Shown here: piece after piece, positions 42,628 through 53,643 of the stretch
Layout: each line of letters begins with the position of its first letter
Position numbering within the stretch: the stretch's first letter is position 1
NCBI RefSeq assembly: GCF_014779715.1
Contig: NZ_JACXYU010000001.1
Coordinates: 62,001 to 126,000, forward strand
Source of the DNA: Streptomyces chumphonensis
Lineage (GTDB): Bacteria; Actinomycetota; Actinomycetes; Streptomycetales; Streptomycetaceae
Length of the DNA stretch: 64,000 nucleotides
Direction of reading: 5' to 3'
Notes under the pieces: model-generated
Database searches by the model: none
Told to the model about the DNA's origin: nothing
What the model saw: only the letters and a program-made list of their open reading frames with translations
Made by a program: the position numbers and the translations under genes

Positions 42628-44028
42628 TCAGGCACCGCCGGAGTGGACCTGGAAGGCCGCCCGGCGCACGGCACGGGCCAGGGCCGGGTCGGGATGCGCG
42701 GCGGCGAGCGCGACCAGGACCTGGACGGTGCGGGGGTGGCCGGTGGCCCGGACCTCCTCCAGGAGCCGGGGCACCGTCTCCCGCACGGCCGATTCCAGGT
42801 GGTCCACGAGGAGCTGGCTCTCACCGTGGTCCGCGACGGCGGCCGCCGTGTCCACCCACAGCCAGGCGGCCTCCGCCCGGCTGAGGACGCCGGGGGCGCC
42901 ACCGGCCAGGTCCTCGGGGTCGGCGCCCTCGTGCTCCGCGAGCCACAGCAGCGCGTAGGGGCGCAGCGCCGGCTCGTCGGCGGCCTCCCGGACGGCGGGC
43001 TCGGCCGGGGCGCCGACGACGCGCAGCGCCTCGAAGGCGAGGGCGCGCACGAGGGCGTCCTCGCCGCGTGCCGCCGTGAGCAGCTCGCCGACGGCCGGGA
43101 CGGTCGGACGGGCCGCGAGCCAGGCGCGGTACTCGGCGCGGGCCGGGCCCGGGGAGAGCCGCGCGCAGCCGCGCAGCATGTCCTCGGCGCACTGCTCGAT
43201 GTTCCCGGCCGGGCTGAGGGCGGCGACGCAGATCTGTTCCAGCTTGACCCACACCGCCCAGTCCCCCAGGGGGGTCAGCACGGCCTGGCCGGGCCCGTCC
43301 TCCTGGCCGGGGGTCTGGCAGCGGGTGAGGGCGCCGACGGCGGAGAGGCCGTCCAGGACCCAGCCGAGCAGGGGCGTCAGCTCGGCTGGGTCCTGGACGG
43401 CCGCGGGACGGGCCGGGGCGCCGGCCGCGGCGCGCTCGGCGTGGAGTTCGGCGATGCGCTGGGCCAGCAGCTCCAGCAGGGCCGGTTCGGCCATCGGCCC
43501 GGACGTGAGGTGCATGACCGACAGCAGTTGGGGGGCGGCGACGACGACGTCCCCCACCAGGGACGCGTCGGCGCTTTCGGGGGCCGGGCAGGCCAGCGAC
43601 CAGGCGTCGAAGAGGGCGACCCAGCCGCGCAGCACGGCCGAGTCGTCCCGGTCCCAGGCGCGCAGCCGCCAGCCGGCCCGCACGGTTCCGGCGTGCAGCT
43701 CGACCAGCCCGGCCAGTCGCGCCCGGTCCCACTGGACGGCCACCTGGTCCCGGGGCATGCGCAGGGCCTCGGCGGGCGGCCCGGGGTCCAGGGCCGGGGA
43801 GAGGTCACGTCCGGGGTCCAGGGGCCGCCCGTCGGCCCAGCGGGCGAGGCGCACGGCCTCGCCCAGGGCCGCGCGGGCCTGGCGCGCGAGCCGGTCGCGG
43901 GGCAACAGCCCGGCCGGAGGACGCGGTGCGGGCCGGGAGCGCCGCACGGAGACGGATCGGCGGGCCGAGGCGAGGGCCTGCCCGGGGACGATGCTCAGCC
44001 TGGTGTCTCGCGGGGTACGGGACGTCAC
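42628..44028 (-). CDS. Conserved hypothetical protein, helical
   Basis: 466 residues from GTG 44028 with AGGAAG upstream; a longer frame upstream is Arg/Pro-rich and unlikely. I do not recognise the family. The sequence is Ala/Leu-rich and almost all helical, with repeat-like amphipathic helices (for example VDHLESAVRETVPRLLEEV and AVRRAAFQVHSGGA at the end), suggesting a HEAT/ARM-like solenoid. No signal peptide or membrane segment. It stands between the ABC-F gene and a hydrolase on the same strand. Confidence 0.7.
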   Translation of the reverse strand: MTSRTPRDTRLSIVPGQALASARRSVSVRRSRPAPRPPAGLLPRDRLARQARAALGEAVRLARWADGRPLDPGRDLSPALDPGPPAEALRMPRDQVAVQWDRARLAGLVELHAGTVRAGWRLRAWDRDDSAVLRGWVALFDAWSLACPAPESADASLVGDVVVAAPQLLSVMHLTSGPMAEPALLELLAQRIAELHAERAAAGAPARPAAVQDPAELTPLLGWVLDGLSAVGALTRCQTPGQEDGPGQAVLTPLGDWAVWVKLEQICVAALSPAGNIEQCAEDMLRGCARLSPGPARAEYRAWLAARPTVPAVGELLTAARGEDALVRALAFEALRVVGAPAEPAVREAADEPALRPYALLWLAEHEGADPEDLAGGAPGVLSRAEAAWLWVDTAAAVADHGESQLLVDHLESAVRETVPRLLEEVRATGHPRTVQVLVALAAAHPDPALARAVRRAAFQVHSGGA

Positions 44029-44152
44029 GGGGTGCAGTCTTCCTGCTGAGCCCCGAAAAGCCCAAACCGTGGTCGACGTCACCCACATGGCGGGCCCGGG
44101 CGGGTGCGCCGCGACGCGCTCGCAGGAGGACGTCCCGGCGGGCGCGGGGGTC

Positions 44153-45304
44153 TCACATGAGCGGGGTGAGGAAGCGCCGCAGGGCCTCCTCGCAGCCCAT
44201 CGGGTCGGCGTTCCAGGCACCGCCGTGCCGACCGCGCAGCACCTCCCGGACGGTCACCAGGTCGGGGCGGGCGGCGGCGTAGTCGATCGAGTCGCCCCAG
44301 GAGGCGACGCGGTCGCCGGGGCCGTGAAGGATCAGTACCGGCTCGGTCAGGCGCTCCGGGTCGGTGGCGTCGGCCAGCCGCTCGGGGGCTCCCTCGGTAC
44401 GCGTCTCCGCCGCCCGCACGGCCAGCGGGAGGAGCGCGCGGGGCACGCGGCGTCCGGCGAGGGCGCGCACGGTGGTGCGCCAGTCGAGGACCGGCGAGTC
44501 CAGCACCAGGCCCGCGACGTGAGCCCGCAGCGCCGAGCGGGCGGCCGCGTACAGGGCCATGGTCGCGCCGGTGGACCAGCCGATGAGCACGATGCGGGCG
44601 GCGCCCCGGCCGACCGCGTAGCGCAGGGCCGCGTCCAGGTCGCGCCACTCGGCGTCGCCGAAGTGGTTGGCCCCGTCGCGCGGCGCGGGCGCCCCGGGGT
44701 CGCCCCGGTAGCCGAGGGAGAGGACCGGGAACTGCATGCGGTGCAGCAGCGGCAGCACCACCAGCGGGTGGTCCCTGGTCGTACCGAGGCCGTGCACGGC
44801 GATCACCCAGGTCTCCCGGGGGCCGGGCAGGTACCAGGCGGGCAGCGGACCGAGCTCCCCGGGGACCAGGACGTCCTGGCAGTCCAGCCCGAGGGCGTCG
44901 TGCGGGGAGCCGGAGTAGACCTGCGGGGTCAGCCGCACCCGGGTGCCGGGCCGCAGCGCGCCCCGGGTGACGCGCACGAGCCGCCGTACGACGGTGTCCG
45001 GGGACCCGCCGTCGACGTGGCCGCCCGGCCGCGGGGTCTCCAGCACGTTGCCGACGACGGCGTGGCAGCCGCGTCCGGTCAGCCCGTAGATGCCGGGGAG
45101 CAGCGAGTCGAGCGAGCGGGTGAGGGTGACCTGCCCCGCGGCGGTGCCGTGGACGGTCAGCGGGGGCCCGTCGAAGCCGGGCGGCAGGCCCCCGGCGTTG
45201 GGCCTGAGGGCGGCACCTGCCGCGTACCGGCCGGCCGCCACGGCGGCACCGGCACCCAGCACTGTGGTGGAGGCGGCGACGGCGGCCGCGGCTGTGGGTC
45301 GCAT
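44153..45304 (-). CDS. Alpha/beta hydrolase, probably membrane-anchored or exported
   Basis: 383 residues from ATG 45304. An N-terminal hydrophobic segment (AAAAVAASTTVLGAGAAVAAG) may be a signal anchor. The hydrolase core has HGLGTTRDHPL, the nucleophile elbow GWSTGATM, an acid in ILHGPGDRVAS and a C-terminal GRHGGAWNADP carrying the His. All triad parts are present. The substrate is unknown. Confidence 0.85.
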   Translation of the reverse strand: MRPTAAAAVAASTTVLGAGAAVAAGRYAAGAALRPNAGGLPPGFDGPPLTVHGTAAGQVTLTRSLDSLLPGIYGLTGRGCHAVVGNVLETPRPGGHVDGGSPDTVVRRLVRVTRGALRPGTRVRLTPQVYSGSPHDALGLDCQDVLVPGELGPLPAWYLPGPRETWVIAVHGLGTTRDHPLVVLPLLHRMQFPVLSLGYRGDPGAPAPRDGANHFGDAEWRDLDAALRYAVGRGAARIVLIGWSTGATMALYAAARSALRAHVAGLVLDSPVLDWRTTVRALAGRRVPRALLPLAVRAAETRTEGAPERLADATDPERLTEPVLILHGPGDRVASWGDSIDYAAARPDLVTVREVLRGRHGGAWNADPMGCEEALRRFLTPLM

Positions 45305-45371
45305 CCCGCTCAGTGTGCGGCGGGCGGCCCGGGGTCGCCAGCGGACGGCGTCCGAACGGGCCGCGCGCCCC

Positions 45372-46061
45372 TCACGCGCGCGGCTGGCCGTACCCCCGCA
45401 GCCGGGCCGCGACGGCGTCGAGCTCCCCGGCGGACAGGACGGCGGGAACGCGGCCCGGCACCGCGGCGGCCGCCAGCCAGACCCGGCACATCCACTCCAG
45501 CTGGGCGGTGTGGTCGTACGCCTGGTCCAGGTCGCGGCCGTAGACGACCGTGCCGTGGTTGCGCAGAAGGCATCCGGTGCGTCCGCGCAGCGCGGTCAGG
45601 AGGTGGTCGGCCAGCTCGGGCGTGCCGTAGATGGCGTAGGGCGCGACGCGGACCGGGCCGCCGAGCGCCGCCGCCATGTAGTGGACGGCGGGCAGCTCGT
45701 CCACGAGCGTGGAGGCGGCCGTCGCGTGGACGGCGTGGGTGTGCACGACGGCGGCGGCGTCCGTCTCCCGGTAGACGGCCAGGTGCAGCGGCAGTTCGCT
45801 GGTGGGCGCGCGGTGCCCGGCGGCGGGGCGGCCGTCCAGGTGGACGGCGCAGAGGTCGGCGGGCGTGAGGCGGTCGTAGGGCATGCCGCTGGGCGTCACC
45901 AGGACGACGTCGCCGACGCGGGCCGAGACGTTGCCGGAGGTGCCGACGACCAGCCCGGAGTCGGCGGTGCGGCGTGCGGTGGCGACGACGTCGCGCCACC
46001 GGGCGTGCCAGTGCGGCGGCGCGTCCTCGGCGGGCAGGGGGCGCGGGGAGGGCGCGGGCAT
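45372..46061 (-). CDS. Class II aldolase/adducin family protein
   Basis: 229 residues. Zinc-ligand pattern VVHTHAVHA with a later RNHG His, the conserved GTSGNVSAR substrate loop and TSELPLH with the catalytic Glu. This fits L-fuculose/ribulose-phosphate aldolase or a methylthioribulose-phosphate dehydratase relative; the exact substrate cannot be read from sequence. 67 nt from the hydrolase gene on the same strand. Confidence 0.87.
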   Translation of the reverse strand: MPAPSPRPLPAEDAPPHWHARWRDVVATARRTADSGLVVGTSGNVSARVGDVVLVTPSGMPYDRLTPADLCAVHLDGRPAAGHRAPTSELPLHLAVYRETDAAAVVHTHAVHATAASTLVDELPAVHYMAAALGGPVRVAPYAIYGTPELADHLLTALRGRTGCLLRNHGTVVYGRDLDQAYDHTAQLEWMCRVWLAAAAVPGRVPAVLSAGELDAVAARLRGYGQPRA

Positions 46062-46234
46062 CGGTACTCCTCGGCGGGCGTCGGGGCGTCGGCGGGCGCG
46101 GGACAGGTCTCGGAACGGTCACGGCGGCCGGAACGTCACCCGGAGGACGGACCGCGGTTCCGGCGGGGAACCTTCCCACCTCCACGCTCCGGCACCGGCG
46201 TTGACCTGCCGTGTGACGGGAGTCTCCCCGGAGT

Positions 46235-46263
46235 GTTCACGACGACGGAACCCCCTGTTCACG
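46235..46263 (+). promoter_or_regulatory. Distal PHO-box-like repeats
   Basis: GTTCACG at 46235-46241 and again at 46257-46263, 22 bp apart, that is two 11-bp PhoP repeat units. Weaker than the proximal cluster. Confidence 0.45.
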
Positions 46264-46322
46264 CGGCGGACGAAGGACCCGCCCAGCACCCGCCGGGGCA
46301 GGACACCCCGAAGCCCGCCCCA

Positions 46323-46359
46323 GTTCACCTTCCGTTCACCCGATGTCCTTACGTTCACC
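46323..46359 (+). promoter_or_regulatory. PHO box (PhoP operator) of the phosphate transporter
   Basis: GTTCACC at 46323-46329 and 46334-46340 (11-bp period), a degenerate GTCCTTA unit at 46345, and another GTTCACC at 46353-46359. This is the Streptomyces PhoP consensus of 11-bp direct repeats, about 35 nt upstream of the transporter start. PhoP control of the equivalent pit gene in S. coelicolor is recalled from the literature. Confidence 0.85.
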
Positions 46360-46393
46360 GAGCAACCTGACCGCCAAACTGATTGCCGGGTGA

Positions 46394-47668
<1,275 letters not shown>

Positions 47669-47741
47669 CGACGCACGCCGGACGCCGTCCCACGGCGACG
47701 GAACCCGCTCCCCGCACCACGACCCCCCAAGGACAAGTCTG

Positions 47742-47954
47742 ATGGACATCGACTGGGCAGCACTCGGCCAGGTCTTCGGCGTCAGCCTGGTGGCGACGGT
47801 CGCCCTCGTGGGCGTCTTCACCCTCGGCATCGTCGGCGGCTCGGCGCGCACGGCGGACGGCGGCACCGGGACGCTGGCCCGCGTGGGCTCCTACGCCGCC
47901 TACGCGGTCTGCGCCGGCGCCGTGGCGCTCGGCATCTACACCATCGCGGCCTAG
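47742..47954 (+). CDS. Small membrane protein downstream of pit
   Basis: 70 residues from ATG 47742 (AAGGA upstream). Two hydrophobic helices (FGVSLVATVALVGVFTLGIVGG and SYAAYAVCAGAVALGIYTIAA) joined by a short polar loop. It lies 73 nt after pit and before the terminator, so it is in the same unit. Possibly an accessory or stabilising subunit of the transporter; no family known to me proves it. Confidence 0.8.
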   Translation: MDIDWAALGQVFGVSLVATVALVGVFTLGIVGGSARTADGGTGTLARVGSYAAYAVCAGAVALGIYTIAA

Positions 47955-47998
47955 CCGTCGAGGGCCCGCGCACCGGGCACGCGACGACGCGCCCGCAC

Positions 47999-48041
47999 CA
48001 CGGCGGAGGGGCACGGATCTGGTCCGTGCCCCTCCGCCGTG
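47999..48041 (+). terminator. Terminator of the pit operon
   Basis: A 19-bp perfect stem (47999-48017 with 48023-48041) and 5-nt loop, immediately before the cobalamin riboswitch. Confidence 0.85.
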
Positions 48042-48084
48042 TGTCTGCTCACACTCTCCGACGCAGGTCAGCGCCGAGTTGACG

Positions 48085-48275
48085 GCTTCAGCGGGCCGTG
48101 GTGGACTTCGCGTTGCCAAACGGCGGCAGGGGAGGAAGCCGGTGCGAATCCGGCGCGGTCCCGCCACTGTCACCGGGGAGCACTCCCCCACCCGAGGCCA
48201 CGGCCGCACGCGCGGCGGGAAGGCCGGGGGACGTGTCGATCCGGGAGCCAGGAGACTCTCGTCGCCGGACACGTC
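48085..48275 (+). promoter_or_regulatory. Cobalamin (adenosylcobalamin) riboswitch
   Basis: The core GGAAGCCGGTGCGAATCCGG followed by CGCGGTCCCGCCACTGT (48134-48170) and the B12 box AGCCAGGAGACTCTC (48246-48260) are hallmark elements. It lies between the pit terminator and cobD, so high B12 should shut off the cob operon. In GC-rich actinomycetes the switch usually blocks translation start. The exact 5' and 3' edges are estimated. Confidence 0.93.
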
Positions 48276-48311
48276 GAGCCAGGGCGCGGACCCTGAGTGA
48301 GGACACATCGC

Positions 48312-48380
48312 ATGCCCGGCACCGCCAGCCCTCCGGACCGTTCCGCCCCGCCCACCGAGCAGGTGCCGACGGCGAGCTGA
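48312..48380 (+). CDS. 22-residue ORF between B12 riboswitch and cobD
   Basis: ATG 48312 with GAGGA 9 nt upstream, ending in TGA at 48380, 7 nt before cobD. The peptide is Pro/Ser/Thr-rich (MPGTASPPDRSAPPTEQVPTAS split here for clarity as two short pieces: MPGTASPPDRS and APPTEQVPTAS). The ribosome site gated by the riboswitch seems to be that of this ORF; cobD itself has a poor site and may depend on translational coupling. It could be a leader peptide or a remnant of a lost first gene. Confidence 0.45.
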   Translation: MPGTASPPDRSAPPTEQVPTAS

Positions 48381-48387
48381 CGACGCC

Positions 48388-49401
48388 ATGGGCCGCACCT
48401 GTGCCGGGGTCGTCCTCGGCTTCCTCGGCGACGCCCTCCTCGCCGATCCGCGCCGCGCCCACCCCGTGGCCGCCTTCGGGCGCGCGGCGGGACGCGCCGA
48501 GCGCCTCCTGTGGCGCGACCACCGCGCCGCCGGGGCCGCGCACACCGCCCTGTGCGCCGGATCCGTCGTCCTCGCCGCCGCCGCGCTCGGCCGTGCGCTT
48601 CACCGGCTGCCCGCCCGGCACGGGAGCCCGGCGGCCGTCGCGCTGAGCGCCGCCGTCACCTGGAGCGTGCTGGGCGGTACCTCGCTGGCCCGGGAGGCGC
48701 GGACCGTCGCCGCCGCCCTGGAGGCCGGTGACGTCGAGGCGGCGCGGGCCCGGCTGCCGCACCTGTGCGGCCGCGACCCGCAGGCGCTGGACGCGGAGGG
48801 CATCGCCCGCGCGGTCGTGGAGTCCGTCGCCGAGAACACCTCCGACGCCGTCGTCGGCGCTCTCGTGTGGGGCGCGCTGGCCGGTGTTCCGGGCCTGGCG
48901 GGCTTCCGGGCCGTCAACACGCTGGACGCGATGGTGGGTCACCGCTCGCCCCGCCACCGCCGGTTCGGCTGGGCGGCGGCGCGGCTGGACGACGTCGCCG
49001 GGTGGCCCGGAGCGCGGCTGACGGCGGCCCTGGCCGCCGCGCTGGGGCCCGATCCCGCCGGGGCGCTGGCGGCCTGGCGGGCCGACGCCCACCGGCATCC
49101 CTCCCCCAACGCCGGCCCGGTGGAGGCGGCGTTCGCCGGGGCGCTCGGCGTCCGGCTGGGCGGCACGCTGGCCTACGGCGGACGGGTCGAGCACCGGCCC
49201 GTCCTGGGCGGCGCCTCGGGGCGGGAGGTGACGGTGGCGGACGTGGAGCGGGCCGTGCGGCTCTCCCGCCGCGTCGGGCTGGCGGCACTGGCCGTGACCG
49301 TCGCCGGGCGTGCCCTGGGCCGCGCGGCGGTGCGGTCGGGACGTGGGGCCGCGGCGGCACGCGCCGGACGGCGGGACGGGAGGAACCATGGCGGACGGTG
49401 A
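48388..49401 (+). CDS. cobD: Adenosylcobinamide-phosphate synthase (CobD/CbiB)
   Basis: 337 residues. An integral membrane protein that attaches the aminopropanol (phosphate) arm to adenosylcobyric acid. It shows the N-terminal GFLGDALLADPRRAHPVAAFG, TSLAREARTV, ESVAENTSDAVVGAL, RAVNTLDAMVGH and HPSPNAGPVEAAFAGAL motifs. It ends 14 nt inside cobQ. The last about 30 residues are Arg/Gly/Ala-rich and non-conserved. Confidence 0.94.
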   Translation: MGRTCAGVVLGFLGDALLADPRRAHPVAAFGRAAGRAERLLWRDHRAAGAAHTALCAGSVVLAAAALGRALHRLPARHGSPAAVALSAAVTWSVLGGTSLAREARTVAAALEAGDVEAARARLPHLCGRDPQALDAEGIARAVVESVAENTSDAVVGALVWGALAGVPGLAGFRAVNTLDAMVGHRSPRHRRFGWAAARLDDVAGWPGARLTAALAAALGPDPAGALAAWRADAHRHPSPNAGPVEAAFAGALGVRLGGTLAYGGRVEHRPVLGGASGREVTVADVERAVRLSRRVGLAALAVTVAGRALGRAAVRSGRGAAAARAGRRDGRNHGGR

Positions 49402-50932
49402 CACGGGCGGGGCGCTGCTCGTCGCGGGGACGACCTCGGACGCGGGCAAGAGCGTGGTGACGGCGGGCATCTGCCGCTGGCTGGCCCGGCGCGGGCTGAA
49501 GGTCGCCCCCTTCAAGGCGCAGAACATGTCGCTCAACTCGTTCGTGACGCGGGAGGGCGCCGAGATCGGCCGGGCGCAGGCCATGCAGGCCGCCGCCGCC
49601 CGCGTCGAGCCGAGCGCGCTGATGAACCCGGTGCTGCTCAAGCCGGGCGGCGACCGGACGAGCCAGGTCGTCCTGCTGGGCCGGCCGGTCGGGGAGCTGA
49701 GCGCGCGCGGCTACCACGGGGGCCGCTCCGAACGGCTGCTGGGGACGGTCACGGAGTGCCTGGCCGAACTGCGCCGCACCCATGACGCCGTCATCTGCGA
49801 GGGCGCCGGCAGCCCGGCCGAGATCAACCTGCGGCGCACGGACATCGTCAACATGGCGCTGGCGCGGGCCGCGCGGATGCCCGTCGTCGTGGTCGGCGAC
49901 ATCGACCGGGGTGGCGTGTTCGCGTCCTTCTTCGGGACCACGGCGCTGCTGTCCCGGGCGGACCAGGCCCTGGTGTCGGGCTACCTCGTCAACAAGTTCC
50001 GCGGGGACGTCTCCCTGCTGGAGCCGGGCCTTGACATGCTGCGGCGGCTCACCGGACGTCCCACCCTCGGCGTCCTGCCCCACCGGCACGGCCTGGGCAT
50101 CGACGAGGAGGACGGACTGCGCGTCTCCCTGCGCGGGACGGTGCGGGAGGCGTCCTCCGCCCCGCCGCACGGCGCGGAGGTACTGCGGGTCACGGTGCTG
50201 CCGGTGCCGCTCATGTCGAACTTCACCGACATCGACGCCCTGGCCGCCGAGCCCGGCGTCGTGGTGCGCTTCGGCGACCGCCCCGAGGAACTGGCCGACG
50301 CCGACCTCGTCGTGGTGCCCGGCACGCGCGGGACCGTCGGCGCGCTGCGCTGGCTGCGGCAGCGGGGGCTGGCCGAGGTGCTCGCCCGCCGGGCCGCCGA
50401 GGGCCGCCCGGTGCTGGGGATCTGCGGCGGCTTCCAGCTCCTCGGCGAACGCGTCGAGGACGACGTGGAGTCGCGGGCCGGCGTCGTCGAGGGGCTGGGC
50501 CTGCTGCCGGTGCGGGTGCGGTTCGCGCGCGCCAAGACCCTCGCCCGGCCCTCCGGCACGGCGCTGGGCGAGCCGGTGGAGGGCTACGAGATCCACCACG
50601 GCGTCGCCGACGTGCTGGGCGGCGAGCCCTTCCTCGACGGCTGCCGGGTCGGCGCGGTGTGGGGCACGCACTGGCACGGCTCGCTGGAGAGCGACGCGTT
50701 CCGCCGCGCGTTCCTGCGGCGCGTGGCCACGCAGGCCGGGCGGGCGTTCGTCCCCGCCCCGGACACGGAGTTCGGCGTGCTGCGGGAGGAACAGCTCGAC
50801 CGGCTGGGCGACCTGATCGAGGAGCACGCCGACACCGCGGCCCTGCTCCGGCTCATCGAGGACGGCGCCCCGGCCGGGCTGCCGTTCGTACCGCCGGGCG
50901 CACCGGCACCCGAGGAAGAGGACTCCGTATGA
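49388..50932 (+). CDS. cobQ: Cobyric acid synthase
   Basis: 514 residues from ATG 49388 (GGGAGGA upstream), overlapping cobD. It amidates four side chains of adenosylcobyrinic a,c-diamide with glutamine. N-terminal DTBS-like ATPase ([15 protein letters not shown]-loop; [12 protein letters not shown]) and C-terminal class I glutamine amidotransferase ([13 protein letters not shown] with the Cys; GYEIHHG; GTHWHG). The end is an ATGA overlap with the chelatase gene. Confidence 0.95.
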   Translation: MADGDTGGALLVAGTTSDAGKSVVTAGICRWLARRGLKVAPFKAQNMSLNSFVTREGAEIGRAQAMQAAAARVEPSALMNPVLLKPGGDRTSQVVLLGRPVGELSARGYHGGRSERLLGTVTECLAELRRTHDAVICEGAGSPAEINLRRTDIVNMALARAARMPVVVVGDIDRGGVFASFFGTTALLSRADQALVSGYLVNKFRGDVSLLEPGLDMLRRLTGRPTLGVLPHRHGLGIDEEDGLRVSLRGTVREASSAPPHGAEVLRVTVLPVPLMSNFTDIDALAAEPGVVVRFGDRPEELADADLVVVPGTRGTVGALRWLRQRGLAEVLARRAAEGRPVLGICGGFQLLGERVEDDVESRAGVVEGLGLLPVRVRFARAKTLARPSGTALGEPVEGYEIHHGVADVLGGEPFLDGCRVGAVWGTHWHGSLESDAFRRAFLRRVATQAGRAFVPAPDTEFGVLREEQLDRLGDLIEEHADTAALLRLIEDGAPAGLPFVPPGAPAPEEEDSV

Positions 50933-53043
50933 GCAGCATGAGCACGCCCTACCCGTTCACCGCCGTCGTCGGGATGGCGGACCTGCGGCTCGGGCTGCTG
51001 CTGAACGCCGTCTCCCCCGCGATCGGCGGGGTGCTCGTGCGCGGCGAGAAGGGGACCGCCAAGTCCACCGCCGTCCGGGCGCTGGCGGCGCTCATGCCGC
51101 GGCTGGCGGTCGTGCCGGGATGCCGGTTCTCCTGCGATCCGGCCGCGCCCGACCCCGCCTGCCCGGACGGCCCGCACGCCGCGGAGGCCGGCTCCGGCGC
51201 GGTCGGCGGCGAGACGCGCCCCGCCCGCATGGTGGAACTGCCGGTCGGCGCCTCCGAGGACCGCCTGGTGGGCGCCCTGGACATCGAACGGGCGCTGGCC
51301 GAGGGCGTGAAGGCCTTCGAACCGGGCCTGCTGGCCGACGCCCACCGGGGCGTGCTGTACGTGGACGAGGTGAACCTGCTCCACGACCACCTGGTCGACC
51401 TGCTGCTGGACGCGGCGGCGATGGGCGCCTCGTACGTGGAGCGCGAGGGCGTCTCCGTGCGGCACGCCTCGCGGTTCCTGCTGGTCGGGACGATGAACCC
51501 GGAGGAGGGCGAGCTGCGTCCGCAGCTGCTGGACCGGTTCGGGCTGACCGTGGAGGTCGCCGCCTCGCGCGAGACGGAGGAGCGGGTCGAGGTCGTCCGG
51601 CGCCGGCTGGCCTACGACGCCGACCCGGCGGGCTTCGCCGCGCGGTGGACGGAGCAGGAGTCGGAGCTGCGGGAGCGCATCGCCACGGCGCGCGCGCTGC
51701 TGCCCGAGGTGCGGCTCGGTGACGGTGCGCTGCGCCAGATCGCGGCGACCTGCGCCGCGTTCGAGGTGGACGGGATGCGCGCCGACATCGTCATGGCGCG
51801 CACGGCGACGGCGCTGGCCGCCTGGGCGGGGCGCACGGACGTGCTGGAGGAGGACGTGCGGCGGGCCGCCCTGCTGGCCCTCCCCCACCGCAGGCGCCGC
51901 AACCCCTTCGACGCGCCGGGCCTGGACGAGGACAAGCTCGACGAGGTCCTGGAGGAGAACGGCGCCGGGGACGCCCCGGACCCGGACGACGACCCGCCGA
52001 ACCCGCAGGGCCCCTCGGACGGGCCGGACGGGCCCGGCGACGGCCCGGACGGCGGGGGCCCGGACCGCGGGCCGGGCGGAGTGCCACCGCAGGACGACGC
52101 GTCGGCGCCCACCGACGCCCCCGCCGACTCGCCGGCCGGGCCGCCCGGCGACACGTCCGGCGAGGAAGGCGCCGGGCCCGAGCCGTCCGTCCCGCAGCAG
52201 GGCTCGGGGCCCGGCGAGGGACGTCCGGCCCCCGCCACCGAGCCGTTCAAGGCCCGCACGCTGTCCGTGCCCGGCCTCGGCGAGGGCGCGGCCGGGCGGC
52301 GCTCACGGGCCCGCACCGCGCAGGGGCGCACGACCGGGGCGCGTCGGCCGCACGGGGCGCTCGGGAAGCTGCACCTGGCCGCCACCGTGCGGGCGGCGGC
52401 ACCGCACCAGCGCGCACGCGGACGGCACGGCGCCGGGCTGCGTCTGCGGCGGGACGACCTGCGGGAGGCGGTGCGCGAGGGCCGCGAGTCGAACCTCGTC
52501 CTGTTCGTCGTGGACGCCTCCGGGTCGATGGCGGCCCGGCAGCGCATGAGCGCCGTCAAGGGGGCCGTCCTCTCGCTGCTCCTGGACGCCTACCAGCGCC
52601 GCGACAAGGTCGGCATGGTGACGTTCCGCCGCTCCGGCGCCGAGGTGGTCCTGCCCCCGACGTCGTCCGTGGACGCGGCGGCCGCCCGGCTGGAGGCGCT
52701 GCCGACCGGCGGCCGCACGCCCCTGGCGGAGGGCCTGCTGACGGCCCGCGACGTGCTGCGGGTGGAGCGGATGCGCGATCCGGCGCGGCGTCCGCTGCTG
52801 GTCACCGTCACCGACGGACGGGCCACCGGCGGCGTCGAGCCGGTGCCGCGCGCCCGCCGGGCGGCCCGGCTGCTGGCGGCCGAGGGCACCGCGTCCGTCG
52901 TCGTGGACTGCGAGAGCGGGCCGGTGCGCCTCGGCCTGGCCGCCGAGCTGGCGCGGGACCTCGGCGGACCCGCGGTGACACTGGAGGAGTTGCGCGCGGA
53001 CACCGTGTCCGCGCTGGTCAAGGACGTACGGAGGGTCGCGTAA
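50929..53043 (+). CDS. Cobalt/magnesium chelatase, fused ChlI-ChlD type
   Basis: 704 residues from ATG 50929. The N-terminal AAA+ domain ([11 protein letters not shown]alker [12 protein letters not shown]alker [19 protein letters not shown]) equals ChlI/CobS-like. A Pro/Gly/Asp-rich linker of about 120 residues (345-465) follows, and a C-terminal von Willebrand A domain with the MIDAS motif DASGSM. It powers cobalt insertion together with the large subunit CobN, which is absent from this window. Neighbours cobQ and cobO overlap by 4 and 1 nt. Confidence 0.92.
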   Translation: MSSMSTPYPFTAVVGMADLRLGLLLNAVSPAIGGVLVRGEKGTAKSTAVRALAALMPRLAVVPGCRFSCDPAAPDPACPDGPHAAEAGSGAVGGETRPARMVELPVGASEDRLVGALDIERALAEGVKAFEPGLLADAHRGVLYVDEVNLLHDHLVDLLLDAAAMGASYVEREGVSVRHASRFLLVGTMNPEEGELRPQLLDRFGLTVEVAASRETEERVEVVRRRLAYDADPAGFAARWTEQESELRERIATARALLPEVRLGDGALRQIAATCAAFEVDGMRADIVMARTATALAAWAGRTDVLEEDVRRAALLALPHRRRRNPFDAPGLDEDKLDEVLEENGAGDAPDPDDDPPNPQGPSDGPDGPGDGPDGGGPDRGPGGVPPQDDASAPTDAPADSPAGPPGDTSGEEGAGPEPSVPQQGSGPGEGRPAPATEPFKARTLSVPGLGEGAAGRRSRARTAQGRTTGARRPHGALGKLHLAATVRAAAPHQRARGRHGAGLRLRRDDLREAVREGRESNLVLFVVDASGSMAARQRMSAVKGAVLSLLLDAYQRRDKVGMVTFRRSGAEVVLPPTSSVDAAAARLEALPTGGRTPLAEGLLTARDVLRVERMRDPARRPLLVTVTDGRATGGVEPVPRARRAARLLAAEGTASVVVDCESGPVRLGLAAELARDLGGPAVTLEELRADTVSALVKDVRRVA

Positions 53044-53639
53044 TGCCGAAGGGACAGCCGAGCGTGGTGCCGCAGGACGGGCTGACGACGCGTCAGCGGC
53101 GCAACCGTCCGCTGCTCATGGTCCACACGGGCACGGGCAAGGGGAAGTCGACGGCGGCGTTCGGTATGGCGCTGCGCGCGTGGAATCAGGGCTGGCCGGT
53201 CGGGGTCTTCCAGTTCGTGAAGTCGGCGAAGTGGAAGGTCGGCGAGGAGCGGGCGCTGAAGGTGCTGGGCGCCTCCGGCGAGGGCGGCAGCGTCGCCTGG
53301 CACAAGATGGGTGAAGGCTGGTCGTGGGTCCAGCGGGACCTGGAGGACAGCGAGGAGGCCGCCCGCGAGGGCTGGGAGCAGGTCAAGCGGGACCTGGCCG
53401 CCGAGACCCACCGGTTCTACGTGCTCGACGAGTTCGCCTACCCGATGCACTGGGGCTGGGTGGACGTCGGGGAGGTCGTCGACGTCCTGCGCGCCAGGCC
53501 CGGCACCCAGCACGTCGTCGTCACCGGACGCAACGCGCCGCAGCCGCTCCTGGAGGCGGCCGACCTCGTGACGGAGATGGGCAAGGTCAAGCACCCGATG
53601 GACGCGGGCCAGAAGGGCCAGCGGGGCATCGAGTGGTGA
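53043..53639 (+). CDS. cobO: Cob(I)yrinic acid a,c-diamide adenosyltransferase
   Basis: 198 residues, standard for CobO/BtuR. P-loop HTGTGKGKSTAAFG near residue 30, FQFVKSAKWKVGE, a conserved VLDEFAYPM and the ending KHPMDAGQKGQRGIEW. It transfers the adenosyl group from ATP to Co(I). Its ATG shares one base with the chelatase stop (TAATG). Confidence 0.96.
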   Translation: MPKGQPSVVPQDGLTTRQRRNRPLLMVHTGTGKGKSTAAFGMALRAWNQGWPVGVFQFVKSAKWKVGEERALKVLGASGEGGSVAWHKMGEGWSWVQRDLEDSEEAAREGWEQVKRDLAAETHRFYVLDEFAYPMHWGWVDVGEVVDVLRARPGTQHVVVTGRNAPQPLLEAADLVTEMGKVKHPMDAGQKGQRGIEW

Positions 53640-53643
53640 TCGC

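Larger units (their letters stand above)
46062..46393. other. Divergent intergenic region aldolase / pit
   Basis: 332 nt containing the pit promoter and PhoP-type repeats listed separately; no gene seen. Confidence 0.6.
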
